A stretch of DNA of 64,000 nucleotides from JBBRVW01 sp963784645 (GTDB lineage: Bacteria; Actinomycetota; Actinomycetes; JACCUZ01), in assembly GCA_963784645.1 (NCBI GenBank), contig CAWARY010000003.1:174046-238045 (forward strand), in the 5' to 3' direction. Positions 8,392 through 17,705 of this stretch are shown one piece after another. The notes under the pieces are model-generated. The model searched no databases. It was not told the DNA's origin and saw only the letters and a list, made by a program, of their open reading frames with translations. Positions within the stretch are counted from its first letter, which is position 1. Every line of letters starts with the position of its first letter. The translations under genes were made by a program, and so were the position numbers.

Positions 8392-9942
8392 TCAAGGGGA
8401 TGGTGTCAGGACACCTGCCTCGACCATGACACGCACCTGGGCGAGAAGGTCGACGTGGTCCCCCGGCCCGTCGTCGCCGAGCACCTGGCGGACGGCACCC
8501 ACCAGTGTGCCCACGGGGAGCGTCCCGTCGCACGCACCGACCAGGGCGGCCGTCGCCGTGTCGGCCGCGAACGCCCGGCGCAGGCCCACCTGCTGACGCA
8601 GGACGACGTGCTCCGGGTCCTCGGCACCGGGTGCCCCGATCTGCTCCTGCACGACGTCGGCCGCCAGCCGGACCGTGGCGCTCCCTAGCGCGTCGTCGTC
8701 CTCGTGCGCCGCCAGCCAGCGCTGCCGGTCCAGCCAGCCGGCCAGGTGCGGGCCGAGCGGCTGCTCGACCGGGTGCGGCCAGTCGAGGGTCGTGACGCGG
8801 CGCTCGGCATCGGTGCGGCGCAGGACGACGACGCCGAACCCCACCGCGTCGACCCGCTCCCGTCCCAGCGCGTCGAGCCACGCGTCGTACCGCCGGACGT
8901 ACGACGGGTCGCCGCGCTCGCCGGCGTCGGCGAGCCAGGTGGCGACGTAGGCCGCCGGGTCGAGCAGCTCGCGCTGGACGACGAGTGCGTCCACGCCGTG
9001 CGCCGGCAGCCAGCCGGTGACGCGGTCCTGCCAGTCGGCGCCCTGGCGGTGAACCCAGTTGGCGAGCATCACCAGGGTGCCGCCCTCGGTGAGCAGACCT
9101 GCTGCCGCACCGGCCAGCCGGGCGCCGACGGTGTCCAGCGGCAGTCCGCTGTCGCGGTAGGTCCGGGACTCCGGCGCGCCGATGACGAACGGCGGGTTGC
9201 TGACGACGAGGTCGAAGGTCTCGTCCGCGACCGGGTCGAGCAGGTCGCCCTCGCGGACGTCGACCGTGACGCCCGACAACGCCGCGGTGAGCCCGGCGAG
9301 CTGAAGGGCGCGGCGGGACACGTCGGTGGCCACGACCTGCCGCGAGTGCCGCGCGGCGTGCAGCGCCTGCACGCCGCACCCGGTGCCGACGTCGAGGGTG
9401 CGCTCGACCGGGTCGCGGGGCGTGATCTGGGCGAGCGTCGTCGAGGCTCCGCCGACGCCGAGCACGTGCTGGCCGTCGAGCGGGCGGTGGACGCCGTCGA
9501 GGCCGGTGCCGAGGTCGGAGACCACCCACCAGCGCTCACCGCCGGCGTCGCTCTCGCCGGTGCCGTGTGACCCGCCGGGCGCGAGCCTCGCCGGCCCAGG
9601 ACCGTGCGGACGGACGTCGACCCGGGCGCGGACCTTGTCGCCGTCGGCACCGAGCACACCGAGGGCGACGGCGACGTCCAACGGGAGCACGGCCGCCGCC
9701 TCCGCCTGCGGGACCTCCTGCTGCAGCAGGAACATCCGCACCAGGGTGCCGAGCTGCCCGTCGCCGGCGGCCGCCCGGCGGGCCGGCACCGTCTCGTGCC
9801 GGGCCAGCGCCGCCTGCGCGACCGGGCCGAGCAGGTCGGCGACGCCGTCGACGGTGTAGCCCGCAGAGAGGAACGCGTCGCGCAGCCGGTCGGCACCGGC
9901 GTACGACGCGGGACGGACCGGTCCGCCGTGACTGTCAGCCAC
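8392..9942 (-). CDS. Class I SAM-dependent methyltransferase (NPPF type)
   Basis: A 516-residue predicted methyltransferase. An N-terminal helical domain of about 170 residues precedes a Rossmann-fold SAM domain with LDVGTGCGVQALHAA (motif I) and VVSNPPFVIG, where N249-PPF is the signature of amino-group methyltransferases acting on Gln, adenine or guanine. A C-terminal domain of about 200 residues follows. The target (protein Gln, rRNA or DNA) cannot be read from the sequence. The GTG at 9942 begins the recognisable domain; the frame runs on upstream into hppA but is not coding there. The gene starts 38 bp after the hppA stop and is probably co-transcribed with it. Confidence 0.75.
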   Translation of the reverse strand: MADSHGGPVRPASYAGADRLRDAFLSAGYTVDGVADLLGPVAQAALARHETVPARRAAAGDGQLGTLVRMFLLQQEVPQAEAAAVLPLDVAVALGVLGADGDKVRARVDVRPHGPGPARLAPGGSHGTGESDAGGERWWVVSDLGTGLDGVHRPLDGQHVLGVGGASTTLAQITPRDPVERTLDVGTGCGVQALHAARHSRQVVATDVSRRALQLAGLTAALSGVTVDVREGDLLDPVADETFDLVVSNPPFVIGAPESRTYRDSGLPLDTVGARLAGAAAGLLTEGGTLVMLANWVHRQGADWQDRVTGWLPAHGVDALVVQRELLDPAAYVATWLADAGERGDPSYVRRYDAWLDALGRERVDAVGFGVVVLRRTDAERRVTTLDWPHPVEQPLGPHLAGWLDRQRWLAAHEDDDALGSATVRLAADVVQEQIGAPGAEDPEHVVLRQQVGLRRAFAADTATAALVGACDGTLPVGTLVGAVRQVLGDDGPGDHVDLLAQVRVMVEAGVLTPSP

Positions 9943-9980
9943 GGAAGGCCGGTCCGTCCCGTCGGTCGGTCGGTTGCCGG

Positions 9981-12320
9981 TCAGACCTGGGCGAGCCCGG
10001 CCTCGTCCTTCTCCTCGGCCACCGCGATGCTGCGGCGCTTGGACCAGTAGATGGCACCCGCGATGATCGCGGCCGCCACCAGGGCCACCAGGATCCGCAG
10101 CCCGGTGTTGGCGTCGGCGCCGACGGACAGCGACACGACGGCCGGCGCGATGAGCAGCGACACCAGGTTCATCACCTTGATGAGCGGGTTGATCGCCGGG
10201 CCGGCGGTGTCCTTGAACGGGTCGCCGACGGTGTCGCCGATGACGGTGGCCTCGTGGGCCGGCGAGCCCTTGCCGCCGTTGGCACCGTCCTCGACGAGCT
10301 TCTTCGCGTTGTCCCACGCGCCACCGGAGTTGGCGAGCAGGATCGCCATCAGGGTGCCCGTGGCGATCGCACCCGCGAGGTACGAGCCGAGGGCGCCGAC
10401 GCCGAGGCCGAAGCCGACGGCGATCGGGGCCAGCACCGCCAGCAGGCCCGGCGTCGCGAGCTCGCGCAGCGAGTCGCGGGTGCAGATGTCCACGACCTTT
10501 CCGTACTCCGGCTTCGCGGTCCCCTCCATGATCCCGGGGATCTCCCGGAACTGGCGGCGCACCTCGAACACGATCGCGCCGGCGGCGCGGGTCACCGCGT
10601 TGATCGCGAGCGAGGAGAACATGAAGACGACCGACGCGCCGATGATGAGACCGACCAGGTTCTTCGGGTCGGACACGTTGAGGACGCCGGTGTACTGCAG
10701 GTTGCGGACGTTGTCGTCCAGCTGGGCACCGGTGTCGGTGACGGCCGTCTTGACCGAGTCGGTGAAGGAGCCGAACAGCGCGGTGGCCGCGAGGACCGCC
10801 GTCGAGATGGCGATGCCCTTGGTGATGGCCTTGGTGGTGTTGCCGACCGCGTCGAGGTCGGTGAGCACCCGGGAGCCCGCCTCATCGATGTCGCCGGACA
10901 TCTCCGCGATGCCCTGCGCGTTGTCGGAGATCGGGCCGAACGTGTCCATGGCCACGATGACGCCGACCGTGGTGAGCAGGCCGGTGCCGGCCAGCGCGAC
11001 GCAGAACAGGCCGAGGATGACCGAGCCGCCGCCGAGCAGGTACGCGCCGAACACGGCCGAGCCGATGAGCAGCGCGGTGTAGACGGCGGACTCGAGGCCG
11101 ACGGTGAAGCCGGACAGGATGACCGTGGCCGGCCCGGTGAGCGAGGTGCGGACGATGTCCTGAACCGGGCGCTTGTTGCCCTCGGTGAAGTAGCCGGTGA
11201 GCAGCTGGATGATCGAGGCGAGCGCGATGCCGATCACCACCGAGCCGATGGCGAGCAGCCGCGGGTCACGGTCGCCGGCGTCGGCGATGATGTCCTGCGG
11301 CACGTTGGCGAGGCCGCTGAGCGACCCGGGCAGGTAGACGAAGGCGGCGACCGCGCAGAGGACGGCCGAGATGCCGGCCGAGGTGAAGAAGGCACGGTTG
11401 ATGGCCTGCATCCCGCTCTTGTCGGTCGGGCGCAGCTTGGTGAGGAAGACGCCGATGATCGCCGTCACGGCACCGATGGCCGGCACGATGAGCGGGAAGA
11501 CCAGGCCCTCCTCGCCGAAGGCGGCCTTGCCGAGGATCAGGGCGGCCACGAGCATCACGGCGTAGGACTCGAACAGGTCGGCCGCCATGCCGGCGCAGTC
11601 GCCGACGTTGTCACCGACGTTGTCGGCGATGGTGGCGGCGTTGCGCGGGTCGTCTTCGGGAATGCCCTGCTCGACCTTGCCCACCAGGTCGGCGCCGACG
11701 TCGGCGGCCTTGGTGAAGATGCCGCCCCCGACCCGGATGAACATCGCGAGCAGCGCCGCGCCGAAGCCGAAGCCCTCGAGGACCGTCGGGGCGTCACCCT
11801 CGTAGATGAAGACGACCGAGGCAGCGCCCAGCAGACCGAGGCCGACCGTGAGGAAGCCCACGACGCCACCGGTGCGGAAGGCGATGCGCATGGCGTTGGC
11901 CGCGCCGTTCGCCTCGCGCGCGGCCGCGGCGACCCGCAGGTTCGCCCGGGTGGCCAGACCCATGCCGGCGTACGCGATGAACGCGGAGAAGCCGGCGCCG
12001 ATGACGAAGAACAGCGAACGGCCGAAGCGGATGCCCGCGGTGTCGGCCGGCAGCAGGCTCAGCAGCACGAGCGCCAGGACGGCGAAGGCGGCCAGCGTCT
12101 TGAACTGCCGGGTGAGGAAGGCGGAGGCACCCTCCTGGACCGCGGCGGCGATGCTCTGCATCTTCTCGGTGCCCTGCCCCGCGGCGAGCACGGTGCGGCG
12201 CAGCGAGACGGCGAAGCCGAGCGCGACGAGCGCGACGGCGGCGACCACCACGACGTAGCTGAGGTTGGCGCCGCTCAGATCGAGCGTGTCACCGCTGGCG
12301 GCACGGGTGAGCCCCGACAT
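9981..12320 (-). CDS. hppA: Membrane-bound proton-translocating pyrophosphatase
   Basis: Couples hydrolysis of pyrophosphate to proton export across the membrane; 779 aa with about 16 hydrophobic helices. Visible motifs are DVGADLVGKVE near residue 205, the acidic metal/PPi-binding stretch DDPRNAATIADNVGDNVGD, and GNTTKAITKG. Lys497 in GNTTK occupies the position that is Ala in potassium-dependent enzymes, so a potassium-independent H+-PPase is inferred. A strong AGGAGG lies four bases before the ATG at 12320. Divergence and function are family knowledge; the K/A rule is established for this family. Confidence 0.95.
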   Translation of the reverse strand: MSGLTRAASGDTLDLSGANLSYVVVVAAVALVALGFAVSLRRTVLAAGQGTEKMQSIAAAVQEGASAFLTRQFKTLAAFAVLALVLLSLLPADTAGIRFGRSLFFVIGAGFSAFIAYAGMGLATRANLRVAAAAREANGAANAMRIAFRTGGVVGFLTVGLGLLGAASVVFIYEGDAPTVLEGFGFGAALLAMFIRVGGGIFTKAADVGADLVGKVEQGIPEDDPRNAATIADNVGDNVGDCAGMAADLFESYAVMLVAALILGKAAFGEEGLVFPLIVPAIGAVTAIIGVFLTKLRPTDKSGMQAINRAFFTSAGISAVLCAVAAFVYLPGSLSGLANVPQDIIADAGDRDPRLLAIGSVVIGIALASIIQLLTGYFTEGNKRPVQDIVRTSLTGPATVILSGFTVGLESAVYTALLIGSAVFGAYLLGGGSVILGLFCVALAGTGLLTTVGVIVAMDTFGPISDNAQGIAEMSGDIDEAGSRVLTDLDAVGNTTKAITKGIAISTAVLAATALFGSFTDSVKTAVTDTGAQLDDNVRNLQYTGVLNVSDPKNLVGLIIGASVVFMFSSLAINAVTRAAGAIVFEVRRQFREIPGIMEGTAKPEYGKVVDICTRDSLRELATPGLLAVLAPIAVGFGLGVGALGSYLAGAIATGTLMAILLANSGGAWDNAKKLVEDGANGGKGSPAHEATVIGDTVGDPFKDTAGPAINPLIKVMNLVSLLIAPAVVSLSVGADANTGLRILVALVAAAIIAGAIYWSKRRSIAVAEEKDEAGLAQV

Positions 12321-12555
12321 GCGTCCTCCTGTGTAGGGGCACCACCGCTCGACGCAGTGGTCACCCGGCTGTCCGAGTCGCGCGCGAGAGCGTGGACCTC
12401 TCGGGATCGGCCCCTGCAGCCCGAGACGCAGGCGTACGGGCGGGGGACGGACCCGGCGCGCCGGGAGTCTACGCAGCGGTAACCGTGAGAAGCGAACCGG
12501 GGCGGCGTCGCGTCCGGGTGCACGCCGGGTCGGACGGCGGGCGCAGGGAGCAGGA
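12321..12555. other. Intergenic region upstream of hppA
   Basis: 235 bp between the hppA start and the end of the RsbW-like gene, both on the minus strand. It holds the hppA ribosome-binding site (AGGAGG) and presumably its promoter; a TAGACT box on the minus strand near 12465-12475 is a weak -10 candidate. No open frame or strong hairpin was seen. Confidence 0.4.
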
Positions 12556-12981
12556 CTAGGTGGTGGGCCAGGTCATGCGGACCACCACGCCCGAGTCGCG
12601 CCCGGGCTCGACGGCGACGTCGTCGACCAGCCCGCTGATCACGGCCAGCCCGACACCGGGCGGCACCGCCTCGGCGTCGACGAGGTCGGCGACGTCGGCC
12701 AGGGCCCCGAAACCCTCGGAGCCGAGCTCGGCCGGGGCCTCGTCGGTCACGGCGACCCGGAACGCGTCCGGGTCGTCGACCAGGGTCACCAGGACCGGTC
12801 GGTCGGGGCAGTGCCGACGGTGCAGGTGGACGGCGCGCGAGCAGGCCTCGCCCACCGCCAGGCGTACCTCGTCGAGCACGGTCTCGTCGACGCCGGACCG
12901 GCGTGCGACTGCAGCAGCCACCAGGCGTGCAGTCCGGACGTGCGCCGGCAGCGCGCTGAACCTCAGCTCAACCGTGGCCAC
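12556..12981 (-). CDS. RsbW-like anti-sigma/ATP-binding kinase
   Basis: A 141-residue GHKL-fold protein of the HATPase_c_2 family, which phosphorylates STAS antagonists and binds sigma factors. VDETVLDEVRLAVGEACSRAV is the N-box helix (E and A/S instead of N vary in this family), and GVGLAVISGLVDDVAVE is the G-box region. The gene is 55 bp downstream of the BldG-like gene, the same pairing as bldG and its downstream rsbW-like neighbour in Streptomyces. The start is GTG 12981 with GAGGAAGG upstream. The cognate sigma factor is not in the immediate neighbourhood. Confidence 0.8.
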   Translation of the reverse strand: MATVELRFSALPAHVRTARLVAAAVARRSGVDETVLDEVRLAVGEACSRAVHLHRRHCPDRPVLVTLVDDPDAFRVAVTDEAPAELGSEGFGALADVADLVDAEAVPPGVGLAVISGLVDDVAVEPGRDSGVVVRMTWPTT

Positions 12982-13036
12982 GGGGACCTTCCTCGGTGCG
13001 GTGCTCGTGGTGCTCGGGTTCCGTCGATGGCCTGCG

Positions 13037-13378
13037 TCACTCGGTGGCGCTGACCGCCTCGTCGACCGAGGAGTGGATCGGGAAGACCTTGGTCAGTCCG
13101 GTGATCCGGAAGATCTTCAGGATCCGCTCCTGGGTGCAGACCAGGCGCAGCGAGCCGTCGTGGGCGCGGACCCGCTTGAGGCCGCCGACCAGGACGCCGA
13201 GGCCGGTCGAGTCGAGGAAGTCGACCCGCTCCATGTCGACCACGAGGTGGTACTTGCCGTCGGCCACGAGGTCCACCAGCTGCTCCCGCAGCCGCGGCGC
13301 GGTGTAGACGTCGATCTCGCCGCCCACCTCGACGATCGTGCGGTCACCCTCGGTGCGGGTCGAGAGGGAGAGGTCCAC
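13037..13378 (-). CDS. STAS-domain anti-sigma factor antagonist (BldG-like)
   Basis: A 113-residue single STAS domain. The phosphorylation loop reads VDFLDSTGLGVLVG, with the Ser of DSTG as the expected phosphate acceptor. It would bind the neighbouring RsbW-like kinase and free a sigma factor when dephosphorylated. The GTG at 13378 is chosen because AGGAGG lies five bases upstream and the protein then begins VDLSLSTR, like BldG. The order BldG - RsbW and the divergent DECH helicase match the Streptomyces bldG locus as I remember it. Confidence 0.85.
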   Translation of the reverse strand: MDLSLSTRTEGDRTIVEVGGEIDVYTAPRLREQLVDLVADGKYHLVVDMERVDFLDSTGLGVLVGGLKRVRAHDGSLRLVCTQERILKIFRITGLTKVFPIHSSVDEAVSATE

Positions 13379-13590
13379 GAAGTCCTCCTGCAAGGTTCGG
13401 GCGATCAGGGAGCAAGACGAGATGTGCACGGGTCCTGCCCCGTGACCGGTCGCATTCAACCATCCCGGCCTCCGCGGCTGCGCATTCGCCCGATCGGGCC
13501 CCCCGCGTGCTCGGCCGCGGCAGCCGCCCGCCTGCGGAGCCGGCTGCCGCGACGAACGCCCGTGTCCCGGGCCGGTGCGAGACTCGCCGG

Positions 13591-15945
13591 GTGCCACCCG
13601 AGGACGCCCAGCCCGCCGCGTCGGTCGCCGACCAGCGGCTCGCCCGGTTGCTCGCGCCGGCCGGGCGGCGCGAGCGGCTGACCCACGTCGAGCGGGTGCC
13701 GGGCCGGGTCGGGCGGCCCGTCAGCTGGCCGGACTGGGTGCACCGGGACCTGGTCGACGCCCTGGTCAAGGCCGGCGTCGACGAGCCCTGGAGCCACCAG
13801 GTCGAGGCCGCCGAGCACGTGCGGGCCGGCCGGTCCACGGTCGTCGCCACCGGCACCGCCTCCGGCAAGTCGCTCTGCTACCTGCTGCCGGCCCTGACCG
13901 GTGTCCTCGACTCGGCCGACCGCGGCGGGGTCGCCACGCCGCCCACCACGCTCTACCTGTCCCCCACGAAGGCACTGGCCGCCGACCAGCTCCGGTCGGT
14001 CAACGCGCTGGGTCTCGAGCCGGTGCGCGCCGCCACCTACGACGGCGACACCCCGGGCGAGTCCCGTGACTGGGTCCGCCAGCACGCGTCGTACGTGCTC
14101 ACCAACCCGGACATGCTGCACCGCTCGCTGCTGCCGGGGCACGCGCGCTGGGCGCGGTTCTTCCGCGACCTCGACCACGTCGTCGTCGACGAGTGCCACC
14201 GGTATCGCGGGGTGTTCGGCTCGCACGTCGCCGCGGTGCTGCGCCGCCTGCGCCGCGTGTGCGCGCACTACGGGTCCGACCCGGTCTTCCTGCTCGCGTC
14301 GGCGACGGTCTCCGAGCCGGAGGTGTCGGCCGCCCGGCTGGTGGGTCGCGAGGTGGTCCCCGTGACGGACGACGGCTCGCCGCGCGGCGAGCTGCTGTTC
14401 GCGCTCTGGGAGCCGCCGCTGACCGAGCTGGCCGGGGAGCACCAGGCACCGGTCCGCCGGTCGGCAGCGGCCGAGGTCGCCGAGCTGCTGGCCGACCTGG
14501 TCTCCGACGGCGTGCGGTCGGTGGCGTTCGTGCGGTCCCGCCGCGCGGCCGAGACGGTGTCGTCCACGGCCCGCCGCCTGCTGGCCGAGGTCGACCCCGA
14601 GCTGCCGGGCCGGGTGGCGGCCTACCGCGCGGGCTACCTGCCCGAGGAGCGCCGGGCCCTGGAGGCCGACCTGCAGACCGGCCGGCTGCTCGGCGTCGCC
14701 TCGACCAACGCCCTCGAGCTCGGGGTCGACGTGGCCGGGCTCGACGCCGTGCTGCTCGCCGGGTGGCCGGGCACCCGGGCCTCCCTGTGGCAGCAGGCCG
14801 GCCGCGCCGGCCGCGCCGGCCAGGACGCGCTGGCGGTGATGGTGGCACGCGACGACCCGCTCGACACCTACCTCACCCACCACCCCGAGACGCTGTTCGG
14901 CCAGCCGGTCGAGACGACCGTGCTCGACCCCGGCAACCCGCACGTGCTCGCGCCGCACCTGTGCGCCGCCGCGGCCGAGCTCCCCCCGCTGCGCGACGAC
15001 GAGCTGGCCCTCTTCGCGCCGGACGCCGCCGCGGTCGCCGAGCGCCTGGTCGAGGCGGGGATGCTGCGCCGCCGGGCCGCCGGCCTGCACTGGACCCGCA
15101 GCGAGCGGGCCAGCGACCTCGCCGACATCCGCGGTGTCGGTGCCGGGCCCGTCGGGCTCGTCGAGGAGGGCACCGGCCGGCTGCTCGGCACCGTCGACGG
15201 CGCGGCGGCGCACGCGACGGTCCACGCCGGCGCCGTCTACGTGCACCAGGGCGAGACCTACCTGGTCTCCTCGCTCGACCTGGCCGAGCACGTGGCGCGC
15301 GTCGGCCGGGCGGAGCCCGACTGGACCACCGTCGCGCGGGACGTCACCGAGATCGACGTCGTCGAGACGGACCGGACCCGGTCCTGGGAGCACGTGACCC
15401 TCTCGTTCGGGACCGTGCAGGTCACCAACCAGGTGGTGTCGTTCCTGCGTCGGCGGGTGATCACGGGCGAGGTGCTCGGCGAGGAGCCCCTCGACCTGCC
15501 GCCCCGCCATCTGCGCACCCGCGCCGTCTGGTGGACCGTCGACGAGGCCGGCCTGGAGCGCGCCGGCCTCACCTCGGCCGACGTCCCGGGGGCGGCGCAC
15601 GCCGCCGAGCACGCGTCCATCGGCCTGCTCCCGCTGTTCGCCACCTGCGACCGGTGGGACATCGGTGGTGTCTCGACGGCGCACCACGCCGACACCGGGC
15701 GGACCACCGTCTTCGTCTACGACGGGCACCCCGGCGGGGCCGGCTTCGCCGAGCGCGGCCACGCGGCCGCGCTGGCCTGGCTCACGGCGACCCGCGACGC
15801 GATCGCCGCCTGCGAGTGCCTCGCCGGCTGCCCCTCGTGCGTGCAGTCGCCGAAGTGCGGCAACGGCAACGACCCGCTGGACAAGGACGGCGCCGTCCGG
15901 CTGCTGGACGTGGTCCTGGCCGGGTCGGCCGCCCGGCCCTCCTGA
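13591..15945 (+). CDS. DECH-box helicase with C-terminal Cys4 domain (MrfA-like; TIGR03817 type)
   Basis: A 784-residue superfamily 2 helicase. Motifs are ATGTASGKSLCY (Walker A, near residue 88), VVVDECHRYRG (DECH), LASATVS (motif III) and QQAGRAGRAGQ (motif VI). The C-terminal MZB/DUF1998 region carries C741-x-C743-x3-C747-x2-C750, the zinc pattern of MrfA, a helicase active in mitomycin damage repair in Bacillus. In actinobacteria this family sits next to Tad pilus genes and is named the helicase/secretion neighbourhood helicase. The start GTG 13591 is inferred from where similarity begins; the open frame extends to 13507. A role in DNA repair is more likely than in secretion. Confidence 0.88.
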   Translation: MPPEDAQPAASVADQRLARLLAPAGRRERLTHVERVPGRVGRPVSWPDWVHRDLVDALVKAGVDEPWSHQVEAAEHVRAGRSTVVATGTASGKSLCYLLPALTGVLDSADRGGVATPPTTLYLSPTKALAADQLRSVNALGLEPVRAATYDGDTPGESRDWVRQHASYVLTNPDMLHRSLLPGHARWARFFRDLDHVVVDECHRYRGVFGSHVAAVLRRLRRVCAHYGSDPVFLLASATVSEPEVSAARLVGREVVPVTDDGSPRGELLFALWEPPLTELAGEHQAPVRRSAAAEVAELLADLVSDGVRSVAFVRSRRAAETVSSTARRLLAEVDPELPGRVAAYRAGYLPEERRALEADLQTGRLLGVASTNALELGVDVAGLDAVLLAGWPGTRASLWQQAGRAGRAGQDALAVMVARDDPLDTYLTHHPETLFGQPVETTVLDPGNPHVLAPHLCAAAAELPPLRDDELALFAPDAAAVAERLVEAGMLRRRAAGLHWTRSERASDLADIRGVGAGPVGLVEEGTGRLLGTVDGAAAHATVHAGAVYVHQGETYLVSSLDLAEHVARVGRAEPDWTTVARDVTEIDVVETDRTRSWEHVTLSFGTVQVTNQVVSFLRRRVITGEVLGEEPLDLPPRHLRTRAVWWTVDEAGLERAGLTSADVPGAAHAAEHASIGLLPLFATCDRWDIGGVSTAHHADTGRTTVFVYDGHPGGAGFAERGHAAALAWLTATRDAIAACECLAGCPSCVQSPKCGNGNDPLDKDGAVRLLDVVLAGSAARPS

Positions 15946-16053
15946 GCGCGGCCGGCTCACCGCACCCGGCTCCCCGCGCGCCTTCACCCCTCCGCCGGGC
16001 ATGAACCGCGAGAGCCCGGGGCATGGGGGCAGCAGCGAAAGGAGCCCCACCCC

Positions 16054-16758
16054 ATGGCGATCATCGGACTTCTGTTCATCCTGGGTGCCGGAGCCGTCAC
16101 GGCCGGTGCCATCTACGACGGCGGCGAGTCCGCGACCATCGAGGTCTTCGGGCTCTCGGCCGACACCACCGTCGGCGGCGTCTTCGTCGTCGGCCTCGCC
16201 ACGATGCTGGTCTTCTTCCTCGGCGTCTGGCTGCTCTTCTCCTCGATGGGTCGCTCGCGCCGCAAGCGGATGGAGCGCAAGGAGGCACGCAACCGCCAGA
16301 AGCAGTCCGTCTCCCAGATCGAGGAGGAGCGGGCGACGCTGCGGGCCGAGAACGAGCGGCTGAACGAGCAGCTGGCCGCCCGCCGGGCCGGTGCGACCGG
16401 GGCCACCGCCGGGACGGCTGCCGGTGCCGCCGGGACCACCGCAGCCGCCACGAGCCGCGGCGACGCGGCAACCACCGGCGACACGGTGCCACCACCGACC
16501 GTGGGGTCAGCACCGATACCGGCGCCACCGACCCGAGCCGACCCGGGGACCGGCCGCAGCATGTCGAGGGCGACCGGGTCGTCGACCACACCACCGACCT
16601 CACGGCCGGCGACCAGACAGCCTCCTCCGGCTCGGGCCGCCACCGCGACGACATCTGAGGCCGCGCCGAGCATCACGGGGACGTCCCGGCCCGGGCGCGA
16701 GCCCGGGCCGGTTCCGTGCCCAGCCACTGCAGCAGCCCACCACCCCGCGGGCCGGTGA
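16054..16758 (+). CDS. Small membrane protein of unknown function with Thr/Ala-rich tail (3' part frameshifted)
   Basis: Not recognised as a named family. Two hydrophobic helices (residues 2-20 and 42-64) are followed by a basic stretch SRRKRMERKEARNRQKQ, a coiled-coil segment (residues 88-112) and a low-complexity Ala/Gly/Thr tail. AAGGAG precedes the ATG. After about 16485 third-position G/C is lost in this frame, and the frame one base back takes over with good codon usage, ending RHRDDI-stop at 16658. One missing G in ACGGTG (16483-16487) would join the two as DTGATTD...DTGATD. The true end is therefore probably 16658, and the last 33 codons shown here are not real. Confidence 0.6.
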   Translation: MAIIGLLFILGAGAVTAGAIYDGGESATIEVFGLSADTTVGGVFVVGLATMLVFFLGVWLLFSSMGRSRRKRMERKEARNRQKQSVSQIEEERATLRAENERLNEQLAARRAGATGATAGTAAGAAGTTAAATSRGDAATTGDTVPPPTVGSAPIPAPPTRADPGTGRSMSRATGSSTTPPTSRPATRQPPPARAATATTSEAAPSITGTSRPGREPGPVPCPATAAAHHPAGR

Positions 16759-17059
16759 CGGCGACCACGACGGCCACCGAGCCGTCGTCGGACACCGTGC
16801 AGGCCTCGAGCGTCGCACCGCTCGCGGCAGTCACCAGGGCCGCCGCCGGGCACGGCGCCGTCGCGCCGGTCACTGCCGACTGAGCGGCTGCCAGCGCCGC
16901 CAGGTCCGCGACCCGGCCGGCCCGGTGCCGGGCCACGACCACGCCGGCCCACAGGGTCCCGAGGACGGCCACGAGTACGACGACCGTCGCGGCCCAGAGC
17001 GTGAGCAGGCCGGCCGAGCCCACCGAGCGCCCATCCCGCGTCCGCCCGGGTCCGGTCAC
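16673..17059 (-). CDS. TadE-like secreted/pseudopilin protein (helicase/secretion neighbourhood family)
   Basis: A 128-residue protein with one N-terminal membrane helix (residues about 15-40, GLLTLWAATVVVLVAVLG) and an extracytoplasmic domain with two Cys. It fits the TadE-like family that ends actinobacterial Tad operons. The GTG at 17059 overlaps the preceding gene's TGA by four bases (GTGA), which fixes the start. Its role is presumed to be a minor pilin or pilus-assembly factor; I see no classic prepilin cleavage site. Confidence 0.7.
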   Translation of the reverse strand: MTGPGRTRDGRSVGSAGLLTLWAATVVVLVAVLGTLWAGVVVARHRAGRVADLAALAAAQSAVTGATAPCPAAALVTAASGATLEACTVSDDGSVAVVVAVTGPRGGGLLQWLGTEPARARARAGTSP

Positions 17060-17457
17060 GGCACCGCCGCGGGGGAGGCAGCCCCGAGATCCTCGGCCAG
17101 GGCCACCGCCCGGTCGCCGATCGCGACGCCGTGACCGGCCCACGGGCCGGGCACCGGCACGACGACCCGGACCTCGACGACCACCAGGTCCCCGGTGCGG
17201 CCGAGCTCCACGATCGCGCCGGCCGGCGCGACCTCGGTCACGACCCGGCGCACCACCGCCGCGGGCTCGCCCCGCGCCAGCGCGCGGGCCCCGACACCGG
17301 CGGCGTCGGCACACCGGACCTGCCCCGCGCCGAGCAGCACCGCCCAGACCCCGAGAAGCGCCAGGAGCACGAGCGCGGGCAGCACCACCGCCAGCTCGGC
17401 CGTGGCCGTGCCGCGGTCCCGCGGACCGGCACCCGACGCCTCCCTGGTCCAGGCCAC
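17056..17457 (-). CDS. TadE family pilus assembly protein
   Basis: A 133-residue protein with RDRGTATAELAVVLPALVLL, the typical TadE/pseudopilin N-terminus: a Gly before the cleavage region, Glu a few residues on, then one hydrophobic helix. A beta-rich extracytoplasmic remainder of about 90 residues follows. It lies 2 bp after the DUF4244 pilin gene and overlaps the next TadE-like gene by 4 bp. It probably acts as a minor pilin in the Tad system. The start is GTG 17457. Confidence 0.78.
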   Translation of the reverse strand: MAWTREASGAGPRDRGTATAELAVVLPALVLLALLGVWAVLLGAGQVRCADAAGVGARALARGEPAAVVRRVVTEVAPAGAIVELGRTGDLVVVEVRVVVPVPGPWAGHGVAIGDRAVALAEDLGAASPAAVP

Positions 17458-17459
17458 GG

Positions 17460-17705
17460 TCAGAAGGCCTGGGTGAACGCCCGCGTGAAGACGTCCTTGA
17501 GCATCTGCACCACCTCAGGGCTGGTGAGGATCTTGTAGAGGATGCCGCCGAAGCCGCACGCGGCCACCGTGCCGATCGCGTACTCCGCGGTGGTCATGCC
17601 CGCGTCCCGCTGCCGACGCTGCCCGGCCCGGGCCACAGCCAGCGCCAGCGCCCGGGCCACCCGCGCAGCCGCCGCCCGTGCTGCTCTCGTCGTCCGCACC
17701 GTCAT
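17460..17705 (-). CDS. DUF4244 Flp-type pilin precursor
   Basis: An 81-residue protein with a long basic leader (residues 1-36, Arg/Ala-rich) ending in DAG. The mature part begins MTTAEYAIGTVAACGFG. Cleavage after G36 would put Glu at mature position 5 followed by Tyr, the Flp/type IVb rule. One hydrophobic helix and a short C-terminus follow. It is the likely major pilin of the operon. The ATG at 17705 gives the usual leader length; the open frame extends further upstream without similarity. The spacing to TadC (154 bp) suggests extra regulation or RNA processing before the abundant pilin. Confidence 0.85.
   Translation of the reverse strand: MTVRTTRAARAAAARVARALALAVARAGQRRQRDAGMTTAEYAIGTVAACGFGGILYKILTSPEVVQMLKDVFTRAFTQAF

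Noticed and set aside
8264..9529. Upstream extension of the topA frame
   Set aside because: The sequence is Arg/Pro/Ala-rich and overlaps the methyltransferase in another frame. TopA similarity begins at the ATG at 8263.
9943..10317. Upstream extension of the methyltransferase frame
   Set aside because: It lies inside the hppA coding region in another frame and has no similarity to the family; GTG 9942 is sufficient.
9567..12482. Plus-strand open frame of 971 codons opposite hppA
   Set aside because: Asp/Gly/Arg/Glu-rich antisense of a membrane protein gene; no domain or start signal.
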